From Agrobacterium tumefaciens (GTDB taxonomy: Bacteria > Pseudomonadota > Alphaproteobacteria > Rhizobiales > Rhizobiaceae): 64,000 bases of DNA. Positions 44,000 through 55,264 of this stretch are shown piece after piece. A model generated the notes under the pieces. It searched no databases. It was not told the DNA's origin and was given only the letters and a program-made list of their open reading frames with translations. Each line of letters opens with the position of its first letter. Position 1 is the first letter of the stretch. The stretch is from the NCBI RefSeq assembly GCF_013337285.1, contig NZ_SUPW01000002.1, positions 620,001 to 684,000 on the forward strand. Direction: 5' to 3'. The translations under genes and the position numbers were made by a program.

Positions 44000-44620
44000 A
44001 TGGAATTGAACGTCAAGACCCTCGAGGGAAAAGACGCCGGCAAGGTTTCTCTGTCGGACGAAATTTTCGGCCTCGATCCCCGCCAGGACATCCTGGCCCG
44101 TATGGTTCGCTGGCAGCTTGCAAAGAAGCAGCAGGGAACACACAAGACGAAGAACCGGTCGGAAGTTTCCCGCACCGGTGCGAAGATGTACAAGCAGAAA
44201 GGTACGGGCCGCGCTCGTCACCATTCGGCTCGCGCACCGCAGTTCCGCGGCGGCGGCAAGGCCCACGGCCCGGTCGTTCGCAGCCACGCCCATGACCTTC
44301 CCAAGAAGGTTCGTGCGCTCGCTCTGCGTCACGCCCTGTCTGCAAAGCTGAAGGCAGAAGAACTGATCATCGTCGATCAGCTCGTTGCATCTGAAGCAAA
44401 GACCAAGGCTCTGCTGGGCAGCTTCGCTTCGCTTGGCCTGACCAACGCTCTGGTTATCGGTGGCGCTGAACTTGATGGCAACTTCAAGCTCGCAGCCCAG
44501 AACATTCCGAATGTGGACGTTCTGCCGGTACAGGGCATCAATGTTTACGACATCCTGCGTCGTGGCAAGCTGGTGCTTTCCAAGGCTGCTGTAGAGGCTC
44601 TGGAGGAGCGGTTCAAATGA
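44000..44620 (+). CDS. rplD: 50S ribosomal protein L4
   Basis: A 206-residue protein lining the exit tunnel. The tunnel loop has [30 protein letters not shown]. In E. coli it represses the S10 operon and inhibits RNase E. Its last codon and the rplW start overlap (ATGA). Confidence 0.97.
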   Translation: MELNVKTLEGKDAGKVSLSDEIFGLDPRQDILARMVRWQLAKKQQGTHKTKNRSEVSRTGAKMYKQKGTGRARHHSARAPQFRGGGKAHGPVVRSHAHDLPKKVRALALRHALSAKLKAEELIIVDQLVASEAKTKALLGSFASLGLTNALVIGGAELDGNFKLAAQNIPNVDVLPVQGINVYDILRRGKLVLSKAAVEALEERFK

Positions 44621-44910
44621 CGGATCTTCGCCACTACGATGTGATCGTATCTCCTTCGATCACGGAAAAGTCGACGCTGGTCTCCGAACAGAACCAGGTC
44701 GTATTCAACGTCGCCAAAAGCGCTTCCAAGCCTGAAATCAAGGCTGCCGTGGAAGCTCTCTTCGGCGTCAAAGTCACGGCTGTGAACACGCTTATCCGCA
44801 AGGGTAAGACCCGTCGTTTCCGTGGGTTCGCCGGTAAGCTTAAGGACGTCAAGAAAGCCGTCGTTACGCTCGCCGAAGGTCAATCCATCGACGTGTCCAC
44901 CGGACTCTAA
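44617..44910 (+). CDS. rplW: 50S ribosomal protein L23
   Basis: A 97-residue protein at the tunnel exit, docking site for trigger factor and SRP. Typical: [23 protein letters not shown] and [19 protein letters not shown]. It overlaps rplD by four bases, implying coupled translation. Confidence 0.97.
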   Translation: MTDLRHYDVIVSPSITEKSTLVSEQNQVVFNVAKSASKPEIKAAVEALFGVKVTAVNTLIRKGKTRRFRGFAGKLKDVKKAVVTLAEGQSIDVSTGL

Positions 44911-44953
44911 AGGTTAGGCCCAAGCGGGCAAAGACCCAAAAGGGAACAATAAA

Positions 44954-45790
44954 ATGGCATTGAAAAGTTTCAATCCGACCACGCCGAGCCAGCGCCAGCT
45001 GGTTATCGTGGACCGCGCTTCGCTCTACAAGGGCAAGCCGGTAAAGGCTCTGACCCAGGGCCTCAGCTCCAAGGGTGGCCGCAACAACCAGGGCCGGATC
45101 ACCGTCCGGTTCCAGGGTGGCGGTCACAAGCGGACCTACCGTCTGGTGGATTTCAAGCGTCGCAAGTTCGACGTTGAAGGCACCGTTGAACGTTTGGAAT
45201 ACGACCCCAACCGCACCGCGTTCATCGCGCTGGTTACGTATACCGACGGCGAACAGGCTTACATTCTCGCGCCACAGCGTCTTACTGCTGGTGACAAGGT
45301 AATCGCCTCCGACAAGGCAGTGGACGTGAAGCCCGGCAACACCATGCCGCTTCAGTACATTCCGGTCGGTTCGATCATCCACAACGTCGAGATGAAGCCA
45401 GGTAAAGGCGGTCAGATTGCCCGCTCCGCCGGTACGTATGTCCAGCTCGTCGGCCGCGATGCCGGTATGGCCATCCTGCGTCTCAACTCGGGCGAACAGC
45501 GTCTGGTGCACGGCTCTTGCCTCGCATCGATCGGCGCTGTTTCGAACTCGGATCACGGCAACATCAACGACGGCAAGGCTGGTCGTTCGCGTTGGCGTGG
45601 CAAGCGTCCGCACGTTCGCGGCGTCGTCATGAACCCGGTCGACCACCCGCACGGTGGTGGTGAAGGTCGCACGTCGGGTGGTCGCCACCCGGTTACTCCG
45701 TGGGGCAAGCCCACGAAGGGCAAGCGCACCCGTTCGAACAAGTCGACCGACAAGTTCATCATGCGCTCGCGCCATCAGCGTAAGAAGTAA
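44954..45790 (+). CDS. rplB: 50S ribosomal protein L2
   Basis: A 278-residue protein near the peptidyl transferase centre. [20 protein letters not shown] holds the conserved His needed for activity; [19 protein letters not shown] lies in the N-terminal domain. Confidence 0.98.
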   Translation: MALKSFNPTTPSQRQLVIVDRASLYKGKPVKALTQGLSSKGGRNNQGRITVRFQGGGHKRTYRLVDFKRRKFDVEGTVERLEYDPNRTAFIALVTYTDGEQAYILAPQRLTAGDKVIASDKAVDVKPGNTMPLQYIPVGSIIHNVEMKPGKGGQIARSAGTYVQLVGRDAGMAILRLNSGEQRLVHGSCLASIGAVSNSDHGNINDGKAGRSRWRGKRPHVRGVVMNPVDHPHGGGEGRTSGGRHPVTPWGKPTKGKRTRSNKSTDKFIMRSRHQRKK

Positions 45791-45805
45791 GAGAGGTAGT
45801 CACTA

Positions 45806-46084
45806 ATGGCTCGTTCAGTATGGAAAGGTCCGTTTATTGACGGCTATCTTCTCACCAAGGCTGAGAAGGTGCGCGAGAGCGGACGTAATGAAGTAATCAA
45901 GATCTGGAGCCGTCGCTCCACGATCCTGCCGCAGTTCGTCGGTCTGACGTTTGGCGTGTACAACGGCAGCAAGCATGTGCCCGTCTCGGTCAACGAAGAC
46001 ATGGTCGGACACAAGTTCGGTGAATTCTCTCCGACGCGGACCTACTACGGTCACGGCGCGGACAAGAAGGCAAAGAGGAAGTAA
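45806..46084 (+). CDS. rpsS: 30S ribosomal protein S19
   Basis: A 92-residue head protein. [32 protein letters not shown] and [16 protein letters not shown] are diagnostic. GAGAGGTAG precedes the start. Confidence 0.97.
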   Translation: MARSVWKGPFIDGYLLTKAEKVRESGRNEVIKIWSRRSTILPQFVGLTFGVYNGSKHVPVSVNEDMVGHKFGEFSPTRTYYGHGADKKAKRK

Positions 46085-46086
46085 TC

Positions 46087-46476
46087 ATGGCGAAGGCTAA
46101 GACCGAACGCCGGCTGAAGGACAATGAGGCTCAGGCCATTGCCCGCACGCTCCGCGTCAGCCCCCAGAAACTGAACCTGGTTGCCGCTCTTATCCGTGGC
46201 AAGAAGGTTGATCGCGCTCTCGCCGAGCTCGAATTCTCCCGCAAGCGCATTGCAGGCACCGTCAAGAAGACGCTGGAATCTGCAATTGCCAATGCGGAAA
46301 ACAACCATGACCTCGACGTCGACTCTCTCGTCGTCGCCGAGGCCTATGTTGGCAAGTCCATCACCATGAAGCGTTTCCACGCCCGTGGCCGTGGTCGTGC
46401 GTCCCGCATTGAAAAGCCGTTCTCTCACCTCACGATCGTTGTTCGTGAAGTTGAAGAAAAAGGGGAGGCCGCATAA
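46087..46476 (+). CDS. rplV: 50S ribosomal protein L22
   Basis: A 129-residue protein with a hairpin reaching into the exit tunnel ([20 protein letters not shown], a macrolide-resistance region, looking wild type). Its stop overlaps the rpsC start by one base. Confidence 0.97.
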   Translation: MAKAKTERRLKDNEAQAIARTLRVSPQKLNLVAALIRGKKVDRALAELEFSRKRIAGTVKKTLESAIANAENNHDLDVDSLVVAEAYVGKSITMKRFHARGRGRASRIEKPFSHLTIVVREVEEKGEAA

Positions 46477-47207
46477 TGGGTCAGAAAATCAATCCGATCG
46501 GCTTCCGCCTCGGCATCAACCGTACCTGGGATAGCCGCTGGTACGCTGACACCGCAGAATACGGCAAGCTGCTGCATGAAGATCTGAAGATCCGGGCTTA
46601 CCTGATCAAGGAACTCAAGCAGGCCGGTATCGCCAAGGTGGTCATCGAGCGTCCGCACAAGAAGTGCCGCGTTACGATCCACTCGGCTCGTCCGGGTCTC
46701 ATCATCGGCAAGAAGGGCGCGGACATCGAGAAGCTTCGCAAGAAGCTTTCCGAGATGACCAACTCCGAAACGCACCTCAACATCGTTGAAGTGCGCAAGC
46801 CGGAAATCGACGCAACTCTGGTTGCCCAGTCGATCGCCCAGCAGCTCGAGCGCCGCGTGGCTTTCCGCCGTGCGATGAAGCGTTCGGTTCAGTCCGCAAT
46901 GCGTCTTGGCGCCGAAGGCATCAAGATCACCTGCGGCGGCCGTCTCGGCGGTGCTGAAATCGCTCGTACCGAATGGTACCGCGAAGGTCGCGTTCCGCTG
47001 CACACGCTGCGTGCGGATATCGACTACGGCACGGCTGAAGCGGAAACCGCATTCGGCATCTGCGGCATCAAGGTCTGGATCTTCAAGGGCGAAATCCTTG
47101 AGCACGATCCGATGGCTTCTGAGCGTCGCGGTCTCGAAGGCGATGCTCAAGGCCCTGCAAGCCGTGAGCGTGGCGATCGTCCCGATCGTCGTCGCGAAAA
47201 CGCTTGA
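46476..47207 (+). CDS. rpsC: 30S ribosomal protein S3
   Basis: A 243-residue mRNA-entry protein. [23 protein letters not shown] starts it; the KH domain has [18 protein letters not shown]. The C-terminus carries a charged tail ([10 protein letters not shown]), longer than in some phyla. Confidence 0.97.
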   Translation: MGQKINPIGFRLGINRTWDSRWYADTAEYGKLLHEDLKIRAYLIKELKQAGIAKVVIERPHKKCRVTIHSARPGLIIGKKGADIEKLRKKLSEMTNSETHLNIVEVRKPEIDATLVAQSIAQQLERRVAFRRAMKRSVQSAMRLGAEGIKITCGGRLGGAEIARTEWYREGRVPLHTLRADIDYGTAEAETAFGICGIKVWIFKGEILEHDPMASERRGLEGDAQGPASRERGDRPDRRRENA

Positions 47208-47245
47208 TTGACGCTGGCGAAAGATAAGCTCGGAGAAGTAAGAAA

Positions 47246-47659
47246 ATGTTGCAGCCAAAGCGTACTAAGTACCGTAAGCAGTTCAAGGGACGCATCAAGG
47301 GCGTCGCCAAGGGCGGCTTTGACCTGGCATTCGGTGAATTCGGCTTGAAGTCGCAGGAACCGAACCGCGTGAATGCACGCGAGATCGAAGCGGCCCGCCG
47401 CGCGATCACGCGTTACATGAAGCGCGCAGGTCGTGTGTGGATCCGCGTATTCCCCGACGTTCCGGTAACGGCCAAGCCGACCGAAGTTCGTATGGGTAAG
47501 GGCAAGGGTTCGGTCGAATACTGGGCATGCAAGGTCAAGCCCGGTCGTATGATGTTCGAGATCGACGGTGTTACCGAGGAGATCGCCCGTGAGGCGCTTC
47601 GTCTCGGCGCTGCCAAGCTCTCGGTCAAGACGCGCTTCGTACAGCGCATCGCAGAGTAA
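47246..47659 (+). CDS. rplP: 50S ribosomal protein L16
   Basis: A 137-residue protein near the A-site tRNA elbow. [18 protein letters not shown] and [25 protein letters not shown] are diagnostic. Confidence 0.97.
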   Translation: MLQPKRTKYRKQFKGRIKGVAKGGFDLAFGEFGLKSQEPNRVNAREIEAARRAITRYMKRAGRVWIRVFPDVPVTAKPTEVRMGKGKGSVEYWACKVKPGRMMFEIDGVTEEIAREALRLGAAKLSVKTRFVQRIAE

Positions 47660-47671
47660 GGAGCAAGGCAC

Positions 47672-47872
47672 ATGAAAGCCGATGAAGTTCGCGGCCTCAG
47701 CGCCGACCAGCTCAAGGACAAGCTCGCCGATCTGAAGAAGGAGCAGTTCAACCTGCGCTTCCAGAAGGCGACTGGCCAGCTGGAGAAGTCCTCGCGCATC
47801 AACGAAGTCCGCAAGGACATCGCCCGCGTTAAAACCATTGCCCGCCAGAAGGCGGCAGAAGCCAAGGCCTAA
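47672..47872 (+). CDS. rpmC: 50S ribosomal protein L29
   Basis: A 66-residue two-helix protein at the tunnel exit. [18 protein letters not shown] and [17 protein letters not shown] are typical. It is 12 bases after rplP. Confidence 0.96.
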   Translation: MKADEVRGLSADQLKDKLADLKKEQFNLRFQKATGQLEKSSRINEVRKDIARVKTIARQKAAEAKA

Positions 47873-47883
47873 GGAAAAATAAT

Positions 47884-48120
47884 ATGCCGAAACGCATTCT
47901 GCAGGGCGTCGTAGTGTCCGACAAGAACGAGAAGACTGTCGTGGTCCGGGTTGAGCGTCGATTCGCTCACCCGCTCATGCAAAAGACCGTTCGTCGTTCG
48001 AAGAAGTACAAGGCACACGACGAAAACAATCAATACAAGGTCGGCGATGTCGTTTCCATCGAGGAATGCGCACCGATCTCCAAGGACAAGCGCTGGACGG
48101 TTGTTGCCGCCCAGGCTTAA
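47884..48120 (+). CDS. rpsQ: 30S ribosomal protein S17
   Basis: A 78-residue OB-fold protein. [19 protein letters not shown] and the [19 protein letters not shown] segment are diagnostic. It is the last gene of the S10 block; the next gap is long and has hairpins. Confidence 0.96.
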   Translation: MPKRILQGVVVSDKNEKTVVVRVERRFAHPLMQKTVRRSKKYKAHDENNQYKVGDVVSIEECAPISKDKRWTVVAAQA

Positions 48121-48131
48121 TTTCATCAGAA

Positions 48132-48208
48132 TCGCGCCAGGCATCTTGTACTTGGCGCGAATTCCTGTATGAAGCACCGCAAGGACGCTCGTGAATCGAG
48201 CGTCTTTT
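48132..48208 (+). terminator. Two hairpins between rpsQ and rplN
   Basis: TCGCGCCA (48132-48139) with TGGCGCGA (48153-48160), then GACGCTCG (48184-48191) with CGAGCGTC (48197-48204) followed by TTTT. The second is a plausible intrinsic terminator that divides the S10 block from the spc block. Confidence 0.6.
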
Positions 48209-48354
48209 GCTTTGATGCGCACGGAAGGTCCCTCGGGAAACCACCCTGTCACGATTTTTCCGCGCAAAAAAAGAGATATTCATAAGCTGGGGCAGGGGGC
48301 TCACTCGAGAGAGTTTGCCCAACCGTTCCGGTAACAACAAGAAGGCGACCTGAC

Positions 48355-48723
48355 ATGATTCAGATGCAAACAAACCTCGACGTGGCGGATAATTCCGGCG
48401 CACGTCGTGTCATGTGCATCAAGGTGCTGGGCGGCTCGAAGCGCAAATATGCTTCTGTTGGCGACATTATTGTCGTTTCCATCAAGGAAGCTATTCCGCG
48501 CGGCCGCGTCAAGAAGGGCGATGTGATGAAGGCGGTTGTCGTGCGCACCGCCAAGGACATCCGTCGCGCTGACGGCAGCGTCATCCGTTTCGATAACAAC
48601 GCAGCCGTTCTTATCGACAACAAGAAAGAGCCCATCGGCACCCGTATCTTCGGACCGGTTCCGCGCGAACTTCGCGCCAAGAACCATATGAAGATCATCT
48701 CGCTGGCTCCGGAAGTACTGTAA
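48355..48723 (+). CDS. rplN: 50S ribosomal protein L14
   Basis: A 122-residue subunit-interface protein. [18 protein letters not shown] and [17 protein letters not shown] are diagnostic. First gene of the spc block, 234 bases after rpsQ, so it probably has its own promoter. Confidence 0.97.
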   Translation: MIQMQTNLDVADNSGARRVMCIKVLGGSKRKYASVGDIIVVSIKEAIPRGRVKKGDVMKAVVVRTAKDIRRADGSVIRFDNNAAVLIDNKKEPIGTRIFGPVPRELRAKNHMKIISLAPEVL

Positions 48724-48735
48724 GGAGCAATTGCG

Positions 48736-49044
48736 ATGCAGAAAATTCGTAAAGGCGACAAAGTTGTCGTATTGACCGGTAAGGACAAGGGCCGTACCGG
48801 CGAAGTAATCCAGGTTATGCCGAAGGAAGACCGTGCCGTTGTGCGTGGCGTAAACATGGTGAAGCGTCACCAGCGCCAGACCCAGGGCCAGGAAGCCGGC
48901 ATCATCAACAAGGAAGCATCCTTGCACATCTCCAACATTGCCATCGCCGATAAGGATGGCAAGCCGACCCGCGTTGGCTTTTCTGTTGTAGACGGCAAGA
49001 AGGTCCGCGTGGCCAAGCGTTCGGGAGAAGTGATCGATGGCTGA
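48736..49044 (+). CDS. rplX: 50S ribosomal protein L24
   Basis: A 102-residue assembly initiator with an N-terminal KOW motif ([22 protein letters not shown]). It overlaps rplE by eight bases, suggesting coupled translation. Confidence 0.97.
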   Translation: MQKIRKGDKVVVLTGKDKGRTGEVIQVMPKEDRAVVRGVNMVKRHQRQTQGQEAGIINKEASLHISNIAIADKDGKPTRVGFSVVDGKKVRVAKRSGEVIDG

Positions 49045-49591
49045 CAAGTACGAGCCGCGTCTCAAGGCGGAATACGTGTCGCGTATCCGTGACGCCATGC
49101 AGGAGAAGTTCTCCTACGCCAACGTAATGATGATCCCGAAGCTTGAAAAGATCGTGATCAACATGGGTGTTGGCGAAGCGACTGCCGACTCCAAGAAGCC
49201 AACGATTGCTGCCGGTGACCTGGCTGCGATTGCCGGCCAGAAGCCGGTCGTTACCCGCGCTCGTAATTCGATCGCTGGTTTCAAGCTTCGCGAAGGCATG
49301 CCGATCGGTGCGAAGGTTACCCTTCGTGGCGCACGCATGTATGAATTCCTTGATCGTCTGATCAACATCGCGCTGCCGCGCGTTCGCGACTTCCGGGGTC
49401 TGAACCCCAAGAGCTTTGACGGCCGTGGCAACTTCGCCATGGGCATCAAGGAACACATTGTGTTCCCTGAGATCAACTACGATAAGGTTGATCAGATGTG
49501 GGGCATGGACATCATCGTTTGCACGACGGCGACGTCGGACGACGAAGCTCGGGCTCTGCTTACAGAGTTCAACTTCCCGTTCCGTCACTAA
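49037..49591 (+). CDS. rplE: 50S ribosomal protein L5
   Basis: A 184-residue protein of the central protuberance, binding 5S r[19 protein letters not shown] and [16 protein letters not shown] are diagnostic. Confidence 0.97.
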   Translation: MADKYEPRLKAEYVSRIRDAMQEKFSYANVMMIPKLEKIVINMGVGEATADSKKPTIAAGDLAAIAGQKPVVTRARNSIAGFKLREGMPIGAKVTLRGARMYEFLDRLINIALPRVRDFRGLNPKSFDGRGNFAMGIKEHIVFPEINYDKVDQMWGMDIIVCTTATSDDEARALLTEFNFPFRH

Positions 49592-49624
49592 CCGTAACGA
49601 CGAGCGTAGAAAAGGAACTCCGAT

Positions 49625-49930
49625 ATGGCGAAAACAAGCGCAGTTGAAAAGAACAAGCGCCGCCGCAAGTCGGTCGCCCAGCAGGCTACCAAGCGTGCTG
49701 CACTCAAGGCGATCGTAATGAACCAGTCCCTTCCGATCGAAGACCGGTTCAAGGCCACTCTGAAGCTCGCTTCGCTGCCGCGTGACGGTTCGAAGACGCG
49801 TATCCGCAACCGCTGCGAAGTAACGGGCCGTCCGCGCGCGTTCTATCGCAAGCTCAAGATGTCGCGTATCGCGCTTCGTGAGCTGGGCAATTCCGGCAAG
49901 GTGCCGGGCATTGTCAAGTCGAGCTGGTAA
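49625..49930 (+). CDS. rpsN: 30S ribosomal protein S14 (zinc-free form)
   Basis: A 101-residue long form without the CxxC zinc ribbon. [22 protein letters not shown] is diagnostic of the C-minus type found in proteobacteria. Confidence 0.97.
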   Translation: MAKTSAVEKNKRRRKSVAQQATKRAALKAIVMNQSLPIEDRFKATLKLASLPRDGSKTRIRNRCEVTGRPRAFYRKLKMSRIALRELGNSGKVPGIVKSSW

Positions 49931-49942
49931 GGAGACGGGCAC

Positions 49943-50341
49943 ATGACCATGACTGATCCTTTGGGTGATATGCTCACCCGCATCCGCAATGGTGCCGCTC
50001 GCCGCAAGTCTGCGGTCAGCACGCCTGCTTCCAGCCTCCGCGCACGCGTTCTCGACGTGCTGCAGGCTGAAGGCTACATTCGCGGTTATTCCAAGGTCGA
50101 TTTCGAAAACGGCAAGTCCGAATTCAGCATCGAACTGAAGTACTACGAAGGCGCGTCCGTGATCCGTGAGATCGGCCGCGTTTCCAAGCCGGGCCGCCGA
50201 GTCTATGTCTCGGTAAAGTCCATTCCGCAGGTCGCGAACGGCCTCGGCATCACCATCCTTTCGACTCCGAAGGGTGTGATGGCCGATCACCAGGCTCGCG
50301 AACAGAACGTTGGTGGCGAGGTTCTTTGCTCGGTCTTCTAA
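49943..50341 (+). CDS. rpsH: 30S ribosomal protein S8
   Basis: A 132-residue protein; in E. coli the translational repressor of the spc operon. [13 protein letters not shown] at the start and [19 protein letters not shown] at the end. The first of two close ATGs is taken because GGAG is eight bases before it. Confidence 0.97.
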   Translation: MTMTDPLGDMLTRIRNGAARRKSAVSTPASSLRARVLDVLQAEGYIRGYSKVDFENGKSEFSIELKYYEGASVIREIGRVSKPGRRVYVSVKSIPQVANGLGITILSTPKGVMADHQAREQNVGGEVLCSVF

Positions 50342-50383
50342 GATCGAGCACGGATCTCCATAACGAACAGACAGGATTGAACA

Positions 50384-50917
50384 ATGTCTCGTATCGGTAA
50401 AAAGCCCGTTCCGGTTCCCGCAGGTGTGACGGCCAATGTCGACGGCCAGAAGGTCACTGCGAAGGGCCCGAAGGGTGAACTGTTTTTCGTCGCTAACGAC
50501 GATATTCAGCTGAAACTCGAAGATAACGGCGTTTCCGTAACGCCGGCCAATGGCACCAAGGAAGCTCGCTCGAAGTGGGGCATGTCCCGCACGATGATCG
50601 AGAACATCTTCAAGGGTGTTAAGGACGGTTACGAACGCAAGCTCGAAATCAACGGCGTTGGTTATCGTGCCGCTCTGCAGGGCAAGAACCTGCAGCTGGC
50701 GCTCGGTTTCTCCCACGACGTGGTTTACGAGCCGCCGGTCGGCATCACCATTGCCGTGCCGAAGCCGACGGAAATCATCGTTTCCGGTATCAACAAGCAG
50801 CAGGTCGGTCAGGTTGCCGCGGAAATCCGCGAATACCGTGGTCCCGAGCCCTACAAGGGCAAGGGCGTGAAGTACGCTGAAGAGCGTATCGTCCGCAAAG
50901 AAGGCAAGAAGAAGTAA
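50384..50917 (+). CDS. rplF: 50S ribosomal protein L6
   Basis: A 177-residue protein near the sarcin-ricin loop. [14 protein letters not shown] and [15 protein letters not shown] are diagnostic. Confidence 0.97.
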   Translation: MSRIGKKPVPVPAGVTANVDGQKVTAKGPKGELFFVANDDIQLKLEDNGVSVTPANGTKEARSKWGMSRTMIENIFKGVKDGYERKLEINGVGYRAALQGKNLQLALGFSHDVVYEPPVGITIAVPKPTEIIVSGINKQQVGQVAAEIREYRGPEPYKGKGVKYAEERIVRKEGKKK

Positions 50918-50929
50918 GGATCACGCGAA

Positions 50930-51292
50930 ATGGCTAGCAGGAAAGAAGCACTTGCACGTCGCGCGAGCCGTGTGCGCCGCCAGATCAAGGCGGTTGCCAA
51001 TGGCCGCCCGCGCCTGTCGGTTCATCGCTCGTCGAAGAACATCTACGCCCAGATCATCGATGATGTTGCTGGCAAGACGCTTGCGTCTGCCTCCACGCTC
51101 GAAGCCGATCTGCGCGGCTCGCTCAAGACCGGCGCCGACGTTGCTGCGGCATCCGTCGTGGGCAAGCTGGTTGCCGAGCGCGGCGTCAAGGCTGGCGTCA
51201 AGGATGTTGTATTCGACCGTGGCGCGTTCATCTATCACGGCCGCGTCAAGGCCCTGGCAGATGCTGCCCGCGAAGGCGGTCTGAACTTTTAA
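50930..51292 (+). CDS. rplR: 50S ribosomal protein L18
   Basis: A 120-residue 5S rRNA-binding protein. [20 protein letters not shown] and [25 protein letters not shown] are diagnostic. A hairpin, TCCGCCCGGA/TCCGGGCGGA (about 51299-51325), follows its stop but lacks a strong T run. Confidence 0.97.
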   Translation: MASRKEALARRASRVRRQIKAVANGRPRLSVHRSSKNIYAQIIDDVAGKTLASASTLEADLRGSLKTGADVAAASVVGKLVAERGVKAGVKDVVFDRGAFIYHGRVKALADAAREGGLNF

Positions 51293-51299
51293 ATTTTAT

Positions 51300-51326
51300 T
51301 CCGCCCGGACAACGATCCGGGCGGAA
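51300..51326 (+). other. Hairpin between rplR and rpsE
   Basis: TTCCGCCCGGA and TCCGGGCGGAA arms with a short loop in a 120-base gap. Without a strong T run it may slow RNA decay or modulate read-through rather than terminate. Confidence 0.5.
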
Positions 51327-51412
51327 TTTCACCGGACCATGCGGGTCTCTTCATCGAGGCCGGTGGTCTTTTCGTTTGCCGTTCCACCCGTAAAAGAAAA
51401 AGGACAAGGACA

Positions 51413-51982
51413 ATGGCACAGGAAAAAAGAGGTTCTCGCGACGATCGCCAGAACCGCGAAGAACGCGATAGCGAATTCGTCGACAAGCTGGTCGCGATCA
51501 ACCGCGTTGCAAAGGTTGTTAAGGGCGGCCGTCGCTTCGGCTTCGCCGCTCTCGTCGTCGTCGGCGACCAGAAGGGCCGCGTTGGCTTCGGTCACGGCAA
51601 GGCTCGTGAAGTTCCGGAAGCGATCCGCAAGGCAACTGAAAGCGCAAAGCGCGATCTGATCTTCGTTCCGCTGCGCGATGGCCGCACGCTGCATCACGAC
51701 GTCAATGGCCGTCACGGCGCAGGCAAGGTTCTGCTGCGTTCGGCCAAGGCCGGTACCGGTATCATCGCCGGCGGTCCGATGCGTGCTGTTTTCGAAACGC
51801 TGGGCGTTCATGACGTCGTTGCGAAGTCGACCGGTTCCTCGAACCCTTACAACATGGTTCGTGCAACGTTCGACGCTCTGAAGCATCAGGTTCATCCGAA
51901 GGACATCGCTGCACAGCGCGGTCTGAAGTTTGCGACCCTTCAGGCTCGCCGCGCCGCGTCCGGCAACGCTTCTGAAGAATAA
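51413..51982 (+). CDS. rpsE: 30S ribosomal protein S5
   Basis: A 189-residue fidelity protein. [21 protein letters not shown] contains the loop altered in spectinomycin resistance, wild type here. [21 protein letters not shown] is in the C-terminal domain. Confidence 0.97.
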   Translation: MAQEKRGSRDDRQNREERDSEFVDKLVAINRVAKVVKGGRRFGFAALVVVGDQKGRVGFGHGKAREVPEAIRKATESAKRDLIFVPLRDGRTLHHDVNGRHGAGKVLLRSAKAGTGIIAGGPMRAVFETLGVHDVVAKSTGSSNPYNMVRATFDALKHQVHPKDIAAQRGLKFATLQARRAASGNASEE

Positions 51983-51993
51983 GGAGCTGGATC

Positions 51994-52200
51994 ATGGCCA
52001 AGAAAACTACTGAAGCCAAGAAGACTGTCACGGTCGAACAGATCGGCAGCCCTATTCGCCGCCCGGCAATCCAGCGTCAGACGCTGGTCGGTCTGGGTCT
52101 CAACAAGATGCATCGTCAGCGCACCCTGGAAGATACTCCGGCGGTTCGCGGCATGATCCGTGCGGTCCAGCATCTCGTTCGCGTCGTTGACGAGAAGTGA
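51994..52200 (+). CDS. rpmD: 50S ribosomal protein L30
   Basis: A 68-residue protein. [28 protein letters not shown] with the usual spacing; 11 bases after rpsE. Confidence 0.96.
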   Translation: MAKKTTEAKKTVTVEQIGSPIRRPAIQRQTLVGLGLNKMHRQRTLEDTPAVRGMIRAVQHLVRVVDEK

Positions 52201-52216
52201 GACGGAGTAACCTATC

Positions 52217-52696
52217 ATGAAACTCAATGAAATCAGAGACAACGAAGGCTCCTCCAAGGACCGTATCCGCGTAGGTCGCGGTATCGGTTCTGGCAAGGGC
52301 AAGACCGGTGGTCGCGGTGTGAAGGGTCAGAAGGCTCGTTCGGGCGTCGCCATCAACGGCTTCGAAGGCGGTCAGATGCCAATCTACCGTCGTCTGCCGA
52401 AGCGCGGCTTTAACAACATCTTCGGTTCCGAATATGCTGTTGTGTCGCTCGGCCGCATCCAGACCGCCATCGACGCCAAGAAGCTCGACGCTTCCGCAAC
52501 GATCGATGCTGCTGCTCTCAAGGCAGCCGGCGTCATCCGCCGCGTCAAGGACGGCGTTCGCATTCTCGCCGACGGCGAGCTGAAGGCCAAGGTTGCCTTC
52601 GAAGTTGCCGGTGCTTCCAAGCCCGCACTCGAAAAGATTGAGAAGGCCGGCGGCTCTATCAAGCTTCTCGTGGTTGCAGCCGAAGCTTCCGAGTAA
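52217..52696 (+). CDS. rplO: 50S ribosomal protein L15
   Basis: A 159-residue late assembly protein. The Gly-rich N-terminus [24 protein letters not shown] and [17 protein letters not shown] are diagnostic. Last ribosomal gene before secY. Confidence 0.97.
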   Translation: MKLNEIRDNEGSSKDRIRVGRGIGSGKGKTGGRGVKGQKARSGVAINGFEGGQMPIYRRLPKRGFNNIFGSEYAVVSLGRIQTAIDAKKLDASATIDAAALKAAGVIRRVKDGVRILADGELKAKVAFEVAGASKPALEKIEKAGGSIKLLVVAAEASE

Positions 52697-53030
52697 TATA
52701 TAGACTTCAGGCGCCCGGGGTTTCGTGCTCCGGGCGTCTGTGCTCCCTGGCTTATGTTGCTTTCGATCTAAATCGATTTAGAGATGCATCATGGCAAACT
52801 CTTCGCGGTGCAGCTGTTATGCGCGCCGCTTGCGGCATAAAGTGCTGCAGGGAGAGCCTCACAGTTCTTGAACTTCCGTAGGGGAGGGGATAGGACATAA
52901 AAAAACAGGGTGAGGCATGATGGCGGCGCAAAGCCGTGTTCGTCCGAAGCCCGGTTTTTGAACCGGTATCTTTTAGACCTTTCCGCATCGGTCGGTTTTG
53001 CTGGCTGGCAAGGGTCATTCGGAGAAATTT
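52697..53030 (+). other. Long gap between rplO and secY
   Basis: 334 bases with no gene. A hairpin CGCCCGG (52712-52718)/CCGGGCG (52730-52736) follows rplO, and a perfect 16-base palindrome TCTAAATC-GATTTAGA lies at 52767-52782. secY may therefore have its own promoter and control. GGAGAAATTT is the secY ribosome binding site. Confidence 0.5.
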
Positions 53031-54371
53031 ATGGCGTCCGCAGCGGAACAACTGGCTTCGAACCTGAATTTTTCGACCTTCGCTAAGGCGGAGGATCTGA
53101 AAAAGCGTCTCTGGTTTACTCTTGCCGCACTTCTCGTCTACCGTCTTGGCACCCATATTCCGCTTCCGGGCCTGAACCCCGAAGCCTATGCGCAGGCCTT
53201 CCAGGGCCAGGCCAACGGTATTCTTGGTCTTTTCAACATGTTTGCGGGTGGCGCTGTCGAGCGCATGGCGATCTTCGCCCTCGGCATCATGCCTTACATC
53301 TCCGCTTCGATCATCGTGCAGCTCATGACCTCGGTCGTGCCCTCGCTCGAAGCGTTGAAGAAAGAAGGCGAAGCCGGCCGCAAGATCATCAACCAGTACA
53401 CTCGTTACGGTACGGTGCTGCTCGGCACGCTGCAGGCCTATGGCATTGCAGTCGGCCTTGAAAGCGGCAGTGGCCTTGTGGTCGATCCGGGCTGGTTCTT
53501 CCGCGTCTCCACCGTCATCACGCTGCTCGGCGGCACGATGTTCCTGATGTGGCTCGGCGAACAGATCACCTCGCGTGGTATCGGCAACGGTATTTCGCTT
53601 ATCATCTTCGCCGGTATTGCCGCAGGCCTGCCCAAGGCGCTTGCCGGCACCCTGGAACTCGGCCGCACCGGTGCGCTGTCGACGCCGCTCATTCTCATGG
53701 TCGTCATCGTCGCCATCGGCGTTATCGCGCTGATCGTCTTTGTGGAACGCGCCCAGCGTCGCCTGTTGATACAATATCCGAAGCGACAGGTCGGCAACCG
53801 GATGTTCCAGGGCGATACCTCGCATCTGCCGCTGAAGCTGAACACCGCCGGCGTCATTCCCGCGATCTTCGCATCCTCGCTGCTGCTTCTGCCGGCGACG
53901 GCTGCCGGTTTCGCCGGAAACACCAATCTGCCGTCCTGGGCGACCGCGATCATTGCGTCGCTGCAGCATGGGCAGCCGCTGTTCATGGCGCTCTACGGCC
54001 TGCTGATCGCGTTCTTCGCGTTTTTCTACACGGCTATCGTCTTCAATCCGAAGGACACGGCCGATAACCTCAAGAAGCATGGCGGCTTCATTCCGGGCAT
54101 TCGTCCGGGTGAGCGCACCGCGGAGTACATCGATTACGTCCTGACCCGTATCACGGTGGTCGGCGCGGTTTATCTGGTCTTCGTGTGTATCCTTCCTGAG
54201 ACACTTATCGCACGCACGGGCATTCCATTAGCCCTTGGTGGTACTTCGCTTTTGATCGTTGTCAGTGTAACTCTGGACACGGTTGCGCAAATTCAGGGCC
54301 ACCTGATCGCGCAGCAATATGAAGGGCTGATCAAGAAGTCGAAGTTGCGTGGAGGAAAGAGGGGACGATGA
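53031..54371 (+). CDS. secY: Preprotein translocase subunit SecY
   Basis: A 446-residue channel subunit of the general secretion system with ten membrane helices. Conserved parts: [20 protein letters not shown], the plug region near [26 protein letters not shown], and [20 protein letters not shown] (a cytoplasmic loop that binds SecA and the ribosome). ATG 53031; the longer frame from 52998 is not needed. It overlaps adk by four bases. Confidence 0.97.
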   Translation: MASAAEQLASNLNFSTFAKAEDLKKRLWFTLAALLVYRLGTHIPLPGLNPEAYAQAFQGQANGILGLFNMFAGGAVERMAIFALGIMPYISASIIVQLMTSVVPSLEALKKEGEAGRKIINQYTRYGTVLLGTLQAYGIAVGLESGSGLVVDPGWFFRVSTVITLLGGTMFLMWLGEQITSRGIGNGISLIIFAGIAAGLPKALAGTLELGRTGALSTPLILMVVIVAIGVIALIVFVERAQRRLLIQYPKRQVGNRMFQGDTSHLPLKLNTAGVIPAIFASSLLLLPATAAGFAGNTNLPSWATAIIASLQHGQPLFMALYGLLIAFFAFFYTAIVFNPKDTADNLKKHGGFIPGIRPGERTAEYIDYVLTRITVVGAVYLVFVCILPETLIARTGIPLALGGTSLLIVVSVTLDTVAQIQGHLIAQQYEGLIKKSKLRGGKRGR

Positions 54372-54958
54372 GACTGATATTTTTGGGTCCGCCGGGTGCG
54401 GGCAAGGGAACCCAGGCCAAGCGGCTGACTGACAAGTACGGGATCCCGCAGCTTTCAACCGGTGACATGCTTCGCGCTGCGGTTAGCGCGGGCACCGAAA
54501 TCGGCAAACGAGCCAAGGCCGTCATGGACGCCGGCGGGCTGGTTTCCGACGATATCGTCAATCAGATCGTTTCCGAACGCATCGAAGAGCCCGACTGTGC
54601 CAAGGGCTTTATTCTCGACGGCTATCCGCGCACGGTTCCGCAGGCCAAGGCGCTTGCCGAGAACATGCGCAAGAAGAATCTTGCCCTTGATGCCGTCATT
54701 GAACTGAAGGTGGACGAAGAGGCGTTGATTCGCCGAATCGAAAACCGCGTCGCGGAAACCATTGCCGCCGGCGGCACTGTTCGTTCGGACGATAATCCGG
54801 AAGCTTTCCGCAAGCGGCTGACGGAATATCGCGAGAAGACAGCGCCTTTGTCGAGCTATTACAGCGAGCAGGGCGAGCTAGTGACGCTGGATGGCATGGC
54901 GGATGTCGATGCCGTGACCGAGGCTATCGAAAACGTTCTCGAAAAGGCCTCTGCCTAA
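54368..54958 (+). CDS. adk: Adenylate kinase
   Basis: A 196-residue enzyme catalysing AMP + ATP to two ADP. P loop [10 protein letters not shown] (7-16), AMP-binding [11 protein letters not shown], and [14 protein letters not shown]. The LID is short ([17 protein letters not shown]) with no zinc cysteines, the short-type kinase common in alphaproteobacteria. It overlaps secY by four bases, so translation is coupled. Confidence 0.97.
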   Translation: MRLIFLGPPGAGKGTQAKRLTDKYGIPQLSTGDMLRAAVSAGTEIGKRAKAVMDAGGLVSDDIVNQIVSERIEEPDCAKGFILDGYPRTVPQAKALAENMRKKNLALDAVIELKVDEEALIRRIENRVAETIAAGGTVRSDDNPEAFRKRLTEYREKTAPLSSYYSEQGELVTLDGMADVDAVTEAIENVLEKASA

Positions 54959-55264
54959 GGCTGGGGCGGGGTGGCAAAATCTGCTGGCGATTTTCGCCCG
55001 ATTTGCCACTCTCATGATCTAGCTCATCCTTTGGATAGCAAAAGAATCTTGGCGGAGCCGGTTGCTTTTTTGCGCTGATTCCGTTAAACACCGCGCCAAC
55101 TCGCGACATCCCAAGCGACTGGCGCGGATTTCCCTTAGGGAAGGGAGATCCGGGTACGGTCGTTTTGACCTGTCACGGACATCAATTTTGAACTGGCGGC
55201 CCTGTTGGTCGCTCGACTGGAATCACCACTTGCCGGATGGCAACTGGAACCAAGGAGAAAAGAC
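54959..55264 (+). other. Gap before rpsM with a candidate promoter
   Basis: 306 bases. TTGCTT at 55062-55067 with TAAACA (55085-55090) after 17 bases matches the promoter form seen before tuf and rpsJ. A leader of about 170 bases follows to the GTG start of rpsM. No gene is seen. Confidence 0.45.
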
